DNA of 64,000 nt from an uncultured Lachnospiraceae bacterium (GCA_947625205.1 CANQNN010000002.1:62001-126000); one strand, 5' to 3'; shown: positions 36,223 to 46,431, counted from the first letter of the stretch. A program made the numbers and translations. Notes: a model not told the origin generated them from the sequence alone.

Positions 36223-37461
36223 ATGTATCACTGTACGGTATGCTTTTATTTTATTGGCAACAAAAAGGAACTGCTGGAGGTCATGAAGGAAGCGGAACCG
36301 CTTAAGCATTTTAAGCATACGTTCCTTACAAGTCCGGAACCGCGCGAACTGTTGACTCCCAGGGCGGACGTGATCTTCGCTGATCTGCAGGGCTTGAAGG
36401 CGGACGTGGCGCTCCGCAGTCTGGTGTATCACAAAAAGGATTCCGCCCAGCTTATCCTGCTTGCGGACAAGGAACAGACCGCCGTCCTTATGCAGCAGGA
36501 CTTATCCGGCGTGACGGATATATGGACTATGCCGCTCTCTAAAGAAGAGCTGTGCTTTCGTTTCGTCAGATGGCAGCAATCGTATAAGGAGAAAAAGGAC
36601 AGCTGGCAGACCCAGACCTATCTTGATACGATGATCAACAGCGTTCCCCACATGATCTGGTACAAGGACAAGACGGGCGCGCATATGAAAGTCAACGATT
36701 TCTTCTGTAAGACAGTCGGAAAGACGATGGAGCAGATCAAGGGACGCGGGCATTATTATATATGGAATATCCAGCCGGACGAGTATGCCAGGGGTGAATA
36801 TATCTGCATGGAGTCGGAATTTGAAGTTATGGACAAGCGGGAGACCTGTGTCTTTGACGAACAGGTCAAGATCGGCAGTGAGATGCGGCAGTTAAAGACA
36901 TACAAATCGCCGCTTTTTGATCTGGACGGCAGCGTTATGGGGACGGTGGGAGTTGCCTTAGACGTGACCGAACTAAAGATGTATGAGGATATGCTGGTTA
37001 AGAACGCAAACACGGATGCGTTGACCGGACTGGCCAACAGAAGGCATGTCTATGAATATATCGACAGTCTGGAAGAGGATCACATCACGGTGTTTGTCCT
37101 TGATCTCGATAATTTTAAGAGTATTAACGATAGATACGGGCATCAGGAGGGAGATAAGGCACTTGTCCTTACCGCGCAGGTGCTCCAGGATAATCTGTCC
37201 GAGCACTTTATTGCCCGGAACGGCGGGGATGAGTTTATGGTCGTTATGCTCGGCGAGCGTTCTGACGGGGAGATCGAAGAGGTCCGCAGGACCATAGAGG
37301 CAAAACTGGACGAAGCATACCGTAAGGAAGCCCACCTGCAAGGGCTTTCCGCCAGCGTCGGCGCGGCGTATTCTGCTGACGGCAGGGAGAATTTCGATAA
37401 GCTGTCGGGTGAAGCGGATGCGAGTATGTATCGCAGAAAAGAGAAAAAGAAAAGAAGCTAA
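36223..37461 (+). CDS. PAS-GGDEF diguanylate cyclase
   Basis: The protein has 412 residues from ATG 36223 (7 nt after GGGGG); upstream in-frame codons from 36136 lack a ribosome site. Residues 1-120 look like a degenerate receiver domain (IFADLQG in place of a phospho-Asp strand). A PAS domain covers about 135-255, with MINSVPHMIWYKDKTGAHMKVN. A GGDEF domain covers about 255-410, with the intact active site RNGGDEFMVV and the start TDALTGLANRRH. No allosteric RxxD I-site pattern is obvious. It should make cyclic di-GMP. A PilZ receptor gene lies in the same window at 47601. Confidence 0.9.
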   Translation: MYHCTVCFYFIGNKKELLEVMKEAEPLKHFKHTFLTSPEPRELLTPRADVIFADLQGLKADVALRSLVYHKKDSAQLILLADKEQTAVLMQQDLSGVTDIWTMPLSKEELCFRFVRWQQSYKEKKDSWQTQTYLDTMINSVPHMIWYKDKTGAHMKVNDFFCKTVGKTMEQIKGRGHYYIWNIQPDEYARGEYICMESEFEVMDKRETCVFDEQVKIGSEMRQLKTYKSPLFDLDGSVMGTVGVALDVTELKMYEDMLVKNANTDALTGLANRRHVYEYIDSLEEDHITVFVLDLDNFKSINDRYGHQEGDKALVLTAQVLQDNLSEHFIARNGGDEFMVVMLGERSDGEIEEVRRTIEAKLDEAYRKEAHLQGLSASVGAAYSADGRENFDKLSGEADASMYRRKEKKKRS

Positions 37462-37469
37462 GAAATAAG

Positions 37470-37498
37470 TTGTAATATGTCCCGTTCCGGGATATAAT
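37470..37498 (+). promoter_or_regulatory. Promoter of the 6S-like RNA
   Basis: TTGTAA (37470-37475), 17-bp spacer and TATAAT (37493-37498), predicting a transcript start near 37505. It lies 8 bp after the cyclase stop codon. Confidence 0.75.
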
Positions 37499-37504
37499 AG
37501 AATT

Positions 37505-37735
37505 AACCTGGAATGTGCGATTATATCTTGTTATTTTGAACCTACAGATACTTTAAACGGGATTCCTATATTGCCATATGGATGTCAGGCCTCCGGCTTA
37601 TGGGCCTTGTGCAGTGGAAGGCAGAAGTATGGTTGCGGTTACCCACCTAGCTTTGCTAGGAGTCAAAATACAAGATTCGGCATTTCGGGCGATACAAAAG
37701 ACAAAGAGCAGTCGTCTCAAGCGGCTGCTTTTGTT
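37505..37735 (+). ncRNA. ssrS: 6S-like regulatory RNA with own promoter and terminator
   Basis: About 230 nt are bounded by a consensus promoter and an intrinsic terminator (AGCAGTCG / CGGCTGCT, 37707-37729, then TTTT). The two ends form a long irregular closing helix. TCTTGTTATTTTGA (37526-37539) pairs with TCAAAATACAAGA (37663-37675) with one bulge, and the pairing resumes with CGA/TCG and GGAATG/CATTTC. Inside are an asymmetric bubble and a small hairpin CCTAGC-TTT-GCTAGG (37646-37660) on the 3' strand, then an apical arm rich in GGCC. This is the Gram-positive 6S RNA plan, which mimics an open promoter and binds RNA polymerase. Identification is by structure and remembered clostridial examples. 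Confidence 0.7.
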
Positions 37736-37838
37736 GTGCGGTATACCCGGCATCCGGATGACCGTGCCGCCGGATATTTTAAAACCGTGCGTTTGTACGA
37801 AAGATGCTTTCAATATATGTATAAGGATCATTACCGGA

Positions 37839-40157
37839 ATGAGATATCATACCAATACAAGGATCATGGCGAAGCTGGCGCTTATTTTCTTCGGGCTTTT
37901 GTTTCTTGTCTGTATATGGCTGGGCAGGAGAGAGCAGCAGAAGGAAGAGCCGCAGGGGGAACCCATTACTTACGATGATGTAAAGATACTGATGAATGCT
38001 TTGAATGTGGCGATTCCCGATGGGACTGCAGCGGACGGCGCCTATGGGGACGAGTCTGATAAGGCGGAGAATGGCGGCAAAGCGTCCGGCCGGTATCTGA
38101 CATATGCACAGTACATAACGATCTGCGGGCAGATCGGCGGAGAGAATATGGATCTTCCGGATTATTCGGACCGCTATGAACCGGAATATAAGATGCTCAA
38201 AACGGACTGGTATGATGCGTACCGGATCATGCTGGCCTATCTTGATCCGGAATCCACTGTCTGGGAAAGCAGCATTTTTATACTGAAAGTAGACAACGAT
38301 GGAAAAAAAGTCTACACCGAAAACAGCGGACTTGAAAATGCATATGGCTACCGTTCGGCAGCGTTTGAGGAAAATGCGCTGCGGGAGCTGAGAGTATATA
38401 TTCAGGGACAGGAGCTTCTGACGGTTGTTGAGGCGTTACCGGGAGAACATGAACTTCATAATGTATGGATATCCGAGTCGGGAGAGCGCACGATGGAATG
38501 TTTTTATCATGATATAACATTTGATGTGGCGGCGGACCAGACTGCGCAGAGAGAGTGCGTGGCGGATCTGACCATCCGGGACGGTAAGGTCATAAGAGCG
38601 GCAGAAAAAAGCGATAAGGTACACGGCAAGCTGCTGCGTGTATCGGATGACGGGATCGAGCTGGAAGGATGCGGCATCTACCCGGTTGCGGATGATATGG
38701 AGGTATACAAGCTGTACGGCAGACTGGAAACGCTGAAACGTTCAGATCTGAAGATCGGGTATGCGGATACCGACTATGTTGTGGAGAAAGGTAAGGTCTG
38801 CGCCTGTCTCGTGTCTGTGCGCGAAGATGCGGATAGGATCAGAGTGCTTCTTAAGAATACGGCCGGAAACAGTAATTATTATGATGCGGTGGAGCTCATT
38901 GTGGATGACAGGACTGAGCGGATCGAGGCGGACGATCTTAAAGAGGGAGAACGCAGGATCTACAGATGCGCCGCGCTGACAGATAAGATCATCGTGAACG
39001 CGGAGGGGATCGAGAAGGCCGATAATGCGTATCGCGGTTCCATCGAGTGTTATCGCAGTCACGAGGGTATAGTGCTTATCAATGAGCTGCCTCTGGAAGA
39101 ATATCTGTACGCAGTGGTGCCCAGCGAGATGCCGGCGTCTTATCCGGCGGAAGCGTTGAAAGCCCAGGCAGTCTGTGCGAGGACTTACGCATATATGTAC
39201 ATATTGCATGCGGGTCTGCCGGAGGAGGGCGCGCATGTGGACGACACAACGTCCTATCAGGTATACCACAATATTGCCGAGAATGCGGCGACTACCACGG
39301 CAGTCAGGGAGACGGAGGGTATGCTGCTCGTCTACGAGGGTGAGCCGGCGCAAAATTACTATTATTCTACATCTTGTGGAGTCGGAACGGATACGGGCAT
39401 CTGGCGGCCGGGCGGGCTGGAGGACAGTACATATATGCAGGCGGTCAGGTTAAGCGGCAAAACGCCGGATATGGACCCGGACGATCTGAGTGTGGAGGAA
39501 AACTTTCGCGCATTTATTACATCGGTTGATGAAAATGACCTGGAGTATAATGAACCGTGGTATCGCTGGACCTATGAAGTGCATTCCGTTGATACGAAAG
39601 AGCTTTTGTCGCGGATCAGGGCACGCTATGACGCCAGTCCGCAATCTGTGCTGACAAAGACGCAGGGGGATTATTATGTGTCTGAACCGGTTGAAAAACT
39701 GGGTGATGTTCATAATATTGCGATCGTAAAGAGAGGCGCCGGAGGCGTTGCCGAAGAATTGCTGATCGAGGCGGACTCGGGAACCTATAAGATCGTTTCT
39801 GAATATAATATCAGGAGCGTGCTGTGCGACCGGAAGAGTGAAGTCGTAAAGCAGGATGGGAGCAGCGTTGTGCCGGCATCACTGGTGCCAAGCGGTTTTT
39901 TTGTGATAGAAACTGGTCAAAATGACGGTGATGTGGTAGGATATACTTTGACTGGCGGCGGATACGGTCATGGGGTCGGTATGTCCCAGAACGGGGCAAA
40001 GGCGCTCGGCCTGGACGGAGCATCCTGCGAAGATATATTACAGTTCTTCTTCCGGGGCTGCAGTATAGGCGGCATAGCGCCGGCGGACGATGCCCAGGCA
40101 ATATATACTCAGGTGGATTGTATAAATGATCAGAAGACTATTTTACATATTTCGTGA
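37839..40157 (+). CDS. SpoIID/LytB domain cell-wall protein
   Basis: The protein has 772 residues from ATG 37839; the open frame further upstream runs across the 6S-like RNA and is not considered coding. The N-terminus has a single membrane anchor (residues about 10-28). A long N-terminal region of unknown fold follows. A SpoIID/LytB domain lies at about 405-760, with INELPLEEYLYAVVPSEMPASYP, ALKAQAVCARTYAYMY and YSTSCGVGTDTG. The end motif YGHGVGMSQNGAKALG is also typical. SpoIID trims peptidoglycan glycans in sporulation, while LytB-type relatives modify amidases. The 3' end overlaps the next gene by 32 bp. Confidence 0.85.
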   Translation: MRYHTNTRIMAKLALIFFGLLFLVCIWLGRREQQKEEPQGEPITYDDVKILMNALNVAIPDGTAADGAYGDESDKAENGGKASGRYLTYAQYITICGQIGGENMDLPDYSDRYEPEYKMLKTDWYDAYRIMLAYLDPESTVWESSIFILKVDNDGKKVYTENSGLENAYGYRSAAFEENALRELRVYIQGQELLTVVEALPGEHELHNVWISESGERTMECFYHDITFDVAADQTAQRECVADLTIRDGKVIRAAEKSDKVHGKLLRVSDDGIELEGCGIYPVADDMEVYKLYGRLETLKRSDLKIGYADTDYVVEKGKVCACLVSVREDADRIRVLLKNTAGNSNYYDAVELIVDDRTERIEADDLKEGERRIYRCAALTDKIIVNAEGIEKADNAYRGSIECYRSHEGIVLINELPLEEYLYAVVPSEMPASYPAEALKAQAVCARTYAYMYILHAGLPEEGAHVDDTTSYQVYHNIAENAATTTAVRETEGMLLVYEGEPAQNYYYSTSCGVGTDTGIWRPGGLEDSTYMQAVRLSGKTPDMDPDDLSVEENFRAFITSVDENDLEYNEPWYRWTYEVHSVDTKELLSRIRARYDASPQSVLTKTQGDYYVSEPVEKLGDVHNIAIVKRGAGGVAEELLIEADSGTYKIVSEYNIRSVLCDRKSEVVKQDGSSVVPASLVPSGFFVIETGQNDGDVVGYTLTGGGYGHGVGMSQNGAKALGLDGASCEDILQFFFRGCSIGGIAPADDAQAIYTQVDCINDQKTILHIS

Positions 40158-40977
40158 TTTTAACTGGCAGATGGCGAGGAAAAACATTGCCGCTTTTGCG
40201 GCGAGCACGGCTTTTTTTCTCTTTTTATCCATGATTCCGCTCCTGATGGCGCTCTGTGCGATCCTGCCTTATACGGCGCTGACGGAGGATAATCTGATCG
40301 GCGCAATCATGCGTTTTACGCCGGATGCGATGAATGAACTGGTCATCGGCGTGGTATCGGACGTATATGCCAGGTCTGCGGGGACGATCACAGTCTTCGC
40401 GCTCGTTACGGTCTGGTCCGCGTCCAAGGCCATGCTGGCGCTCATCCACGGACTGAACGCGGTGAACGATTTTGAGGAAAACCGGAATTATTTTGTGCTT
40501 CGTTTTATCGCCTGCATCTATACCGTGATCATTCTTATTGCCATGATCCTGGCGCTGTTTGTCATGGTTTTCGGCAACGTGATCGTGGACCTTGCGCTGG
40601 CGGATATTCCGCCGTTACATATACTGGTGCAGTTTATCATGCATTTTCGTTTCCTGTTCTCATGGGCGGTCCTGACGCTTATCTTTGCGCTGATTTATGC
40701 CTATGTGCCCAACAATAAACTGCGGTTTAAGAAGCAGATCCCGGGGGCGGTGTTCGCTGCAGTGCTGTGGAGCGCGGCGTCCTATGCCTTCTCTGTGTAT
40801 GTGGATCATTTTAATGGGTTCGGCATGTACGGCGGCCTGACCACGGTGGTTATTTTGATGTTCTGGTTTTATCTGCTGATGTATATACTGTTGATCGGAG
40901 CGCATATCAACCGCTATTTCGGACCGGTGTACAAATTTCTGTTCGGATGGCTTGACAAGTCGCATAAAAATCACTAA
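40126..40977 (+). CDS. YihY/BrkB family inner membrane protein
   Basis: This 283-residue polytopic protein of the YihY/virulence factor BrkB family has six hydrophobic segments and the family blocks AFAASTAFFLFLSMIPLLMAL, TVWSASKAMLALIHGLN and GAVFAAVLWSAASYAFSVYV. Its start overlaps the SpoIID-domain gene by 32 bp, so it is likely translated by coupling. The function of the family is not settled; the name ribonuclease BN was an early mistake. It is followed by the pheST leader. Confidence 0.85.
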   Translation: MIRRLFYIFRDFNWQMARKNIAAFAASTAFFLFLSMIPLLMALCAILPYTALTEDNLIGAIMRFTPDAMNELVIGVVSDVYARSAGTITVFALVTVWSASKAMLALIHGLNAVNDFEENRNYFVLRFIACIYTVIILIAMILALFVMVFGNVIVDLALADIPPLHILVQFIMHFRFLFSWAVLTLIFALIYAYVPNNKLRFKKQIPGAVFAAVLWSAASYAFSVYVDHFNGFGMYGGLTTVVILMFWFYLLMYILLIGAHINRYFGPVYKFLFGWLDKSHKNH

Positions 40978-40989
40978 AATGGCAATAGA

Positions 40990-41385
40990 TTTGCAGACGG
41001 ACGCAAGATGACTTCTGCAAACCGGTAAATTGGAAGATCATAAAGGCTGTGAAGGCGTAACAGAGTACTGTTTTCCGTCAGAGAGAGGGAATCATCGGCT
41101 GAAAGTTTCCTCCGGTTCAGACAATATTTGAGTTTCCCGCCGGAGCCGCTTAAGGGAAAGGTCCTGTATGCAGTGGGGCGTATGCCGTGCATTGCGGGGC
41201 TGAGTAGTTTGAGACGTACGGAGCACGTTACGCTCGATGAGAGTCCGGCCTTATGTTTTGTCACCGGGTTATCCTGTGTAAAAGTCGTTATGCGGGAGTA
41301 CCGGAGGCGGCGGAGGGAATCGGGAAACAGGGTGGTAACGCGGATATTGATTCGTCCCATGTGTATTGCGCATGGGGCGTTTTTA
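40990..41385 (+). promoter_or_regulatory. T-box riboswitch upstream of pheST
   Basis: The leader contains a closing helix for stem I (GACGGA at 40996-41001 with TCCGTC at 41074-41079). A UUUUC run at 41071-41075 could provide a Phe UUU/UUC specifier. The conserved GAGAGAGGG...GGCTGAAAG block lies at 41080-41106, and the T-box AGGGTGGTAACGCGG at 41329-41343. The terminator CGTCCCATG / CATGGGGCG (41353-41379) is followed by TTTTT. Uncharged tRNA-Phe would bind the T-box and prevent termination. The region between the stem III block and the T-box is unusually long, about 200 nt. The exact specifier loop is uncertain. Confidence 0.88.
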
Positions 41386-41427
41386 TTTGCCCGGCGGATG
41401 TTTTATGAGAGAAAAGGAGACAGGATC

Positions 41428-42447
41428 ATGAAAGAAAAACTGGAACAGATCAAGGCGGAGGCGATTCGCCAGATCGAGGCGAGCGATGCGCTGGAGAAGT
41501 TAAACGAAGTGCGGGTCAATTTCCTTGGCAAAAAAGGTGAACTGACGGCGGTCTTAAAGGGCATGAAGGATGTGGCGCCGGAGGACCGTCCCAGGGTAGG
41601 GCAGCTTGTCAATGAGACGCGCGAAGAGATCGAGAAGGTGCTCGAAGAGTCGGTTAAGAAGATGGAAAAGGCGGTCAGAGAAGCAAAAATGAAGAAAGAG
41701 GTCATTGACGTGACGCTTCCTGCCAGGAAAAACAATGTCGGGCACCGCCATCCCAATACGATCGCTCTTGAAGAAGTGGAGAGGATCTTTATCGGTATGG
41801 GCTATGAGGTCGTGGAAGGACCGGAGGTGGAGAAGGATTACTACAATTTTGAAGCGCTCAATATTCCAGCTGACCATCCGGCAAAGGACGAGCAGGACAC
41901 TTTCTATATCGAGGGCGATATCCTGCTGAGAACGCAGACTTCCTCCACGCAGGTGCATGAGATGGAGAAGGGGAAGCTTCCGATACGTATGATCGCACCG
42001 GGCCGTGTGTTCAGATCGGATGAGGTGGACGCGACGCATTCCCCGTCCTTCCATCAGATAGAGGGTCTTGTCATTGATAAGAATATAACCTTTGCCGACT
42101 TAAAAGGCACGCTTGCAGAGTTTGCCAGAGAATTGTTTGGCGAGGATACAAAGGTCAAGTTCAGACCGCACCACTTTCCGTTTACGGAACCCAGTGCGGA
42201 GATGGATGTTACCTGTTTTAAGTGCGGCGGCACGGGGTGCCGGTTCTGTAAGGGCGAGGGGTGGATCGAAATACTAGGCTGCGGCATGGTGCATCCGCAT
42301 GTGCTGGAGATGAGCGGTATCGATCCCGAACAGTATACGGGGTTTGCGTTCGGCGTGGGACTGGAGCGGATCGCGCTGCTTAAGTACGAGATCGACGATA
42401 TGAGACTGCTGTATGAGAATGACATACGTTTCCTGAAGCAGTTCTGA
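41428..42447 (+). CDS. pheS: Phenylalanyl-tRNA synthetase alpha subunit
   Basis: The protein has 339 residues from ATG 41428, after AAAGGAGA; the in-frame region upstream belongs to the T-box. An N-terminal coiled-coil (residues 1-85) is followed by the class II catalytic core. Motif 1 lies near [16 protein letters not shown]; motif 2 is [22 protein letters not shown] and motif 3 is [16 protein letters not shown]. The zinc-like [17 protein letters not shown] insert is also typical. It charges tRNA-Phe together with PheT. pheT starts 24 bp downstream. Confidence 0.97.
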   Translation: MKEKLEQIKAEAIRQIEASDALEKLNEVRVNFLGKKGELTAVLKGMKDVAPEDRPRVGQLVNETREEIEKVLEESVKKMEKAVREAKMKKEVIDVTLPARKNNVGHRHPNTIALEEVERIFIGMGYEVVEGPEVEKDYYNFEALNIPADHPAKDEQDTFYIEGDILLRTQTSSTQVHEMEKGKLPIRMIAPGRVFRSDEVDATHSPSFHQIEGLVIDKNITFADLKGTLAEFARELFGEDTKVKFRPHHFPFTEPSAEMDVTCFKCGGTGCRFCKGEGWIEILGCGMVHPHVLEMSGIDPEQYTGFAFGVGLERIALLKYEIDDMRLLYENDIRFLKQF

Positions 42448-42471
42448 TTGGTTGGAAAGGAGAAGAACATT

Positions 42472-44892
42472 ATGAATACAGCATTATCATGGATCAAGGC
42501 ATATGTGCCGGATTTAAACTGTACAGACCAGGAGTATATGGATGCTATGACGCTGTCAGGCACCAAGGTGGAGGGCTACAGCCGGCCGGATAAGAATTTG
42601 GAGAAAATCGTGGTCGGTCAGATCGAAAAGATCGAGAAGCATCCCGATGCGGATAAACTGATCGTGTGCCAGGTCAATATCGGTTCCGAAGTGATTCAGA
42701 TTGTGACGGGCGCACCCAACGTAAAAGAAGGCGATAAGGTGCCGGTCGTTCTGGACGGCGGCAAAGTGGCGGGCGGTCATGACGGCGGTCCTCTGCCGGA
42801 GGAAGGCATCGTTATCAAGGCCGGAAAGCTGAGGGGCGTTGCGTCAAACGGCATGATGTGTTCGATAGAAGAGCTCGGCTCCGACAGGAATATGTATCCG
42901 GAAGCGCCGGAAATGGGAATCTATATATTCGGGGACGACGTGGAAGTGGGTTCCGATGCTATAGAGGCTCTGGGACTTCACGACACGGTATTTGAATATG
43001 AGATCACATCTAACCGTGTGGATTGTTACAGTGTGATCGGTATTGCAAGAGAAGCGGCCGCAACTTTCCGCAAGCCGTTCTATCCGCCGGTGGTCCGGGT
43101 CAGTGAGAACCAGGAAAACGTGGCAGACTATATCAGCGTGGATGTGCAGGATCAGGAATTATGTCCGCGGTACTGCGCAAGAGTGTGCACCAACATTAAG
43201 ATCGGGCCGTCTCCCAAATGGATGCAGAGGCGTCTGGCGGCAAGCGGCATCCGTCCTATCAACAATCTGGTGGACATCACCAACTATGTGATGGAAGAAT
43301 ACGGTCAGCCAATGCATGCTTACAACCTGGATACCATCGCCGGCCACAAGATCATCGTGCGCCGCGCCAAGGACGGCGACGTATTCCGGACGCTGGACGG
43401 TCAGGAGAGAAAGCTGGACGCCGATGTGCTGATGATATGCGATGCAGAGAAAGAAGTCGGCATCGCGGGTATCATGGGCGGCGAGAATTCCATGATCACG
43501 GACGACGTGACGACCGTTTTGTTTGAGGCGGCGACCTTTAACGGCGCAAATATCCGCAAATCCGCCAGGAGGATCGGACTTAGGACCGACGCATCGGGTA
43601 AATTTGAGAAGGGACTGGATCCCTGCAATGCGGAGGAAGCCATCAACAGGGCGTGCCAGCTTATTGTGGAACTCGGCTGCGGTGAAGTCGTGGGCGGTAT
43701 CGTTGATGTGCATGCCCGTATGAAGGAGAAGGTTGTGCTTCCTTTCGAGCCTGACAGCTATAATAAGCTGCTTGGGACCAATGTATCAAAAGAAGAGATG
43801 CTGGATATCTTTAAAATGATAGAAATCGAGTATGATCCTGAAAAAAATACGCTGACGATGCCGACCTTCAGACAGGATCTGCTTCGCCAGTGCGATATCG
43901 CTGAGGAAGTGGCGCGCTTCTACGGATATGACAGGATCCCGACCACGCTTCCCAACGGCGAGGCGACTACCGGCAAGCTTCCCTTTAAGCTCCGCATTGA
44001 ACAGAAGGCCAGGGATATTGCCGAATATTGCGGCTTTTCACAGGGGATGTGCTATTCGTTCGAGAGTCCGAAGGTATTCGACAAGCTTCTGCTTGATGCG
44101 GAGGATCCGGCGCGGAAGGCGATCACGATCGCCAATCCGCTGGGCGAGGATTTCTCCATTATGAGGACCCTTTCTTTAAACGGCATGCTCACCAGCCTTG
44201 CCACTAACTATAACAGGAGGAATAAGGATGTGCGCCTTTATGAGCTGGGGAACATCTATATTCCAAAGGATTTGCCTTTAAAAGAGCTCCCTGACGAGAG
44301 AATGCAGTTTACCCTCGGTATGTACGGAGACTGTGATTTCTTTGTCATGAAGGGCGTGGTAGAGGAGTTCCTTGAAAGCATCGGTATGCGGAAGAAGATC
44401 GTTTATGATCCCAAAGCGGGTAAGAATTTCCTGCATCCGGGCAGACAGGCGAATATCATTTATGAGGGAACCGTTCTCGGATATCTGGGCGAAGTGCATC
44501 CCGGAGTATGCGATAACTATGACATAAAGACGAGGACTTATATCGCCGTACTCGATATGCCTACAGTAGTGCCTTTTGCAACATTTGACCGCAAGTACGA
44601 GGGTATTGCAAAATATCCTGCCGTAACGAGGGATATCAGCATGGTGGTGCCGGAAGACATCATGGTGGGTCAGATCGAGGCCGTCATCGAACAGCGCGGC
44701 GGTAAGATCCTGGAGGATTACCAGCTGTTTGATATCTACGAGGGCGACCAGATCAAAGAAGGTTTTAAGTCTGTAGCTTACTCCATTACATTCCGTGCCA
44801 GCGATAAGACGCTGGAGGAGGCCGATGTATCCGGTGCGATGCGCAAGATCCTGAACGGACTGGAAGGAATGGGGATCGAGCTGAGAAGCTAA
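42472..44892 (+). CDS. pheT: Phenylalanyl-tRNA synthetase beta subunit
   Basis: The protein has 806 residues from ATG 42472, after AAAGGAGAAG. The domains read in order as an N-terminal tRNA-binding OB domain (about 40-150, with VGQIEKIEKHPDADKL) and B3/B4 editing-type domains (about 205-390). B5 (about 405-475) and a catalytic-like core follow, with a C-terminal ferredoxin-fold anticodon-binding domain (about 710-806, KYPAVTRDISMVV). It has the usual full length. It forms the alpha2-beta2 enzyme with PheS. Confidence 0.97.
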   Translation: MNTALSWIKAYVPDLNCTDQEYMDAMTLSGTKVEGYSRPDKNLEKIVVGQIEKIEKHPDADKLIVCQVNIGSEVIQIVTGAPNVKEGDKVPVVLDGGKVAGGHDGGPLPEEGIVIKAGKLRGVASNGMMCSIEELGSDRNMYPEAPEMGIYIFGDDVEVGSDAIEALGLHDTVFEYEITSNRVDCYSVIGIAREAAATFRKPFYPPVVRVSENQENVADYISVDVQDQELCPRYCARVCTNIKIGPSPKWMQRRLAASGIRPINNLVDITNYVMEEYGQPMHAYNLDTIAGHKIIVRRAKDGDVFRTLDGQERKLDADVLMICDAEKEVGIAGIMGGENSMITDDVTTVLFEAATFNGANIRKSARRIGLRTDASGKFEKGLDPCNAEEAINRACQLIVELGCGEVVGGIVDVHARMKEKVVLPFEPDSYNKLLGTNVSKEEMLDIFKMIEIEYDPEKNTLTMPTFRQDLLRQCDIAEEVARFYGYDRIPTTLPNGEATTGKLPFKLRIEQKARDIAEYCGFSQGMCYSFESPKVFDKLLLDAEDPARKAITIANPLGEDFSIMRTLSLNGMLTSLATNYNRRNKDVRLYELGNIYIPKDLPLKELPDERMQFTLGMYGDCDFFVMKGVVEEFLESIGMRKKIVYDPKAGKNFLHPGRQANIIYEGTVLGYLGEVHPGVCDNYDIKTRTYIAVLDMPTVVPFATFDRKYEGIAKYPAVTRDISMVVPEDIMVGQIEAVIEQRGGKILEDYQLFDIYEGDQIKEGFKSVAYSITFRASDKTLEEADVSGAMRKILNGLEGMGIELRS

Positions 44893-44908
44893 ACCGATAA
44901 AAAGCGAT

Positions 44909-44970
44909 TAAGAAAGCTATAAGAAAGAAGTAAGAGTAGTAAGAAAGTAGTAAGAAAGTAGTAAGAAAGC
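44909..44970 (+). repeat. 11-bp tandem repeat before the M18 aminopeptidase gene
   Basis: Six TAAGA(A)AG-type units begin at 44909, 44920, 44931, 44940, 44951 and 44962. The spacing is 11, 11, 9, 11 and 11 bp. It fills most of the 88-bp gap between pheT and the next gene. The period matches about one helical turn. Confidence 0.8.
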
Positions 44971-44980
44971 GGGTGTAAAT

Positions 44981-46417
44981 ATGGAACACAGGAATACTTG
45001 GGAGACATACAATGCAAGACAGCTGAAGGAAGTGGATGCTTTTGCCAGAGAATACATGGATTTCTTAGATAACGGCAAGACAGAGCGGGAGTGTATCGAC
45101 CAGATCGTGAATATGGCGGAGGATGCAGGCTATCAGGAACTGGAAACACTGATCAAATCAGGAAAGAAGCTTAAGACGGGCGACAAAGTATATTCCGTGT
45201 GGATGAATAAGTCCGTGGCGCTGTTTCGTATCGGCAAAAGGAAAATGACGGACGGGATCAATATACTCGGCGCGCATATTGACTCCCCGCGTCTTGATAT
45301 CAAGCAGAATCCTCTCTATGAAGAAGGAGGCTTCGCTTATCTCGACACCCACTATTACGGCGGCGTGAAGAAATACCAGTGGGTGACGCTGCCTCTTGCG
45401 ATCCACGGTGTGGTGGTAAAGAAGGACGGTACTACGGTGGAGATCAACGTGGGCGAGAGCGAGGACGATCCGGTATTCTTTGTGTCCGACCTGCTGATCC
45501 ATCTGGCGCAGGAACAGATGGAAAAAAAGGCTAATAAAGTGATTGAGGGCGAAGCGCTGGACATCATTATCGGCAACAAGCCTCTCGTGATCGACAAGAG
45601 GGGAAAGGCATCCGGTAAAAAAGAAGACGGGGAGGACAAAGGGTCCGCTAAGGATGCCGTCAAAAACGGTATTCTGGATATTCTGAAAAAGTGTTACGAC
45701 ATTGAAGAGGAGGATTTCATCTCTGCAGAGCTTGAGGTGGTTCCCGCTGGGAAAGCCCGCGAGGCGGGATTTGACAGAAGCATGATCCTGGCATACGGAC
45801 AGGATGACAGAGTCTGCGCATTTTCTTCCCTGAAGGCAATGCTGGAAACAGATTCCTCCGACCGTACCGCCTGCTGTATTCTTGTGGACAAGGAGGAGAT
45901 CGGAAGCGTGGGTGCTACCGGTATGCAGTCCCGCTTCTTTGAAAATGCGGTGGCCGAGGTGATGAATCTGACGGAAGAGTATAGCGAACTGAACGTGCGC
46001 AGATGCTTGTCGCATTCCTGTATGCTTTCTTCGGATGTGAGCAGCGCCTTTGATCCGACTTATGCGTCCAGTTTTGATAAGAAGAACGTGGCGTATCTTG
46101 GCTGCGGCATGGTATTTAACAAGTTTACCGGTTCCAGAGGCAAATCCGGTTCAAACGATGCCAACGCAGAATATTTGGGGCACATCAGAGCCATATTTGA
46201 GAAAGAAAAAGTCAATTTCCAGACTGCGGAATTAGGCAAGGTGGATCTGGGCGGCGGCGGTACGATCGCCTACATTCTGGCGCTGTACGGCATGAATGTG
46301 ATCGACAGCGGTGTGGCGGTCCTCAATATGCACGCTCCCTGGGAAGCTACAAGCAAGGCCGATGTCTATGAGACTAAGCGCGGCTACGTGGCATTCTTAA
46401 AGCACGCGGACCTGTAA
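44981..46417 (+). CDS. M18 family aspartyl aminopeptidase
   Basis: This 478-residue zinc aminopeptidase has the M18 pattern. It includes [18 protein letters not shown] (metal-binding His/Asp), [12 protein letters not shown] and [18 protein letters not shown] (catalytic Glu pair). [23 protein letters not shown]-like sequence and [16 protein letters not shown] (last metal His) follow. It removes N-terminal acidic residues from peptides in the cytoplasm. The start ATG 44981 has GCGGGTG upstream, next to a tandem repeat. Confidence 0.92.
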   Translation: MEHRNTWETYNARQLKEVDAFAREYMDFLDNGKTERECIDQIVNMAEDAGYQELETLIKSGKKLKTGDKVYSVWMNKSVALFRIGKRKMTDGINILGAHIDSPRLDIKQNPLYEEGGFAYLDTHYYGGVKKYQWVTLPLAIHGVVVKKDGTTVEINVGESEDDPVFFVSDLLIHLAQEQMEKKANKVIEGEALDIIIGNKPLVIDKRGKASGKKEDGEDKGSAKDAVKNGILDILKKCYDIEEEDFISAELEVVPAGKAREAGFDRSMILAYGQDDRVCAFSSLKAMLETDSSDRTACCILVDKEEIGSVGATGMQSRFFENAVAEVMNLTEEYSELNVRRCLSHSCMLSSDVSSAFDPTYASSFDKKNVAYLGCGMVFNKFTGSRGKSGSNDANAEYLGHIRAIFEKEKVNFQTAELGKVDLGGGGTIAYILALYGMNVIDSGVAVLNMHAPWEATSKADVYETKRGYVAFLKHADL

Positions 46418-46431
46418 TAAGGGTTATCACT

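Noticed and set aside
37578-37838. N-terminal extension of the SpoIID-domain protein
   Set aside because: It runs across the 6S-like RNA and its terminator; the residues show no family similarity. ATG 37839 gives a normal membrane anchor.
44909-44970. CRISPR-like array
   Set aside because: Units of 11 bp without spacers and no cas genes; it is a simple tandem repeat.
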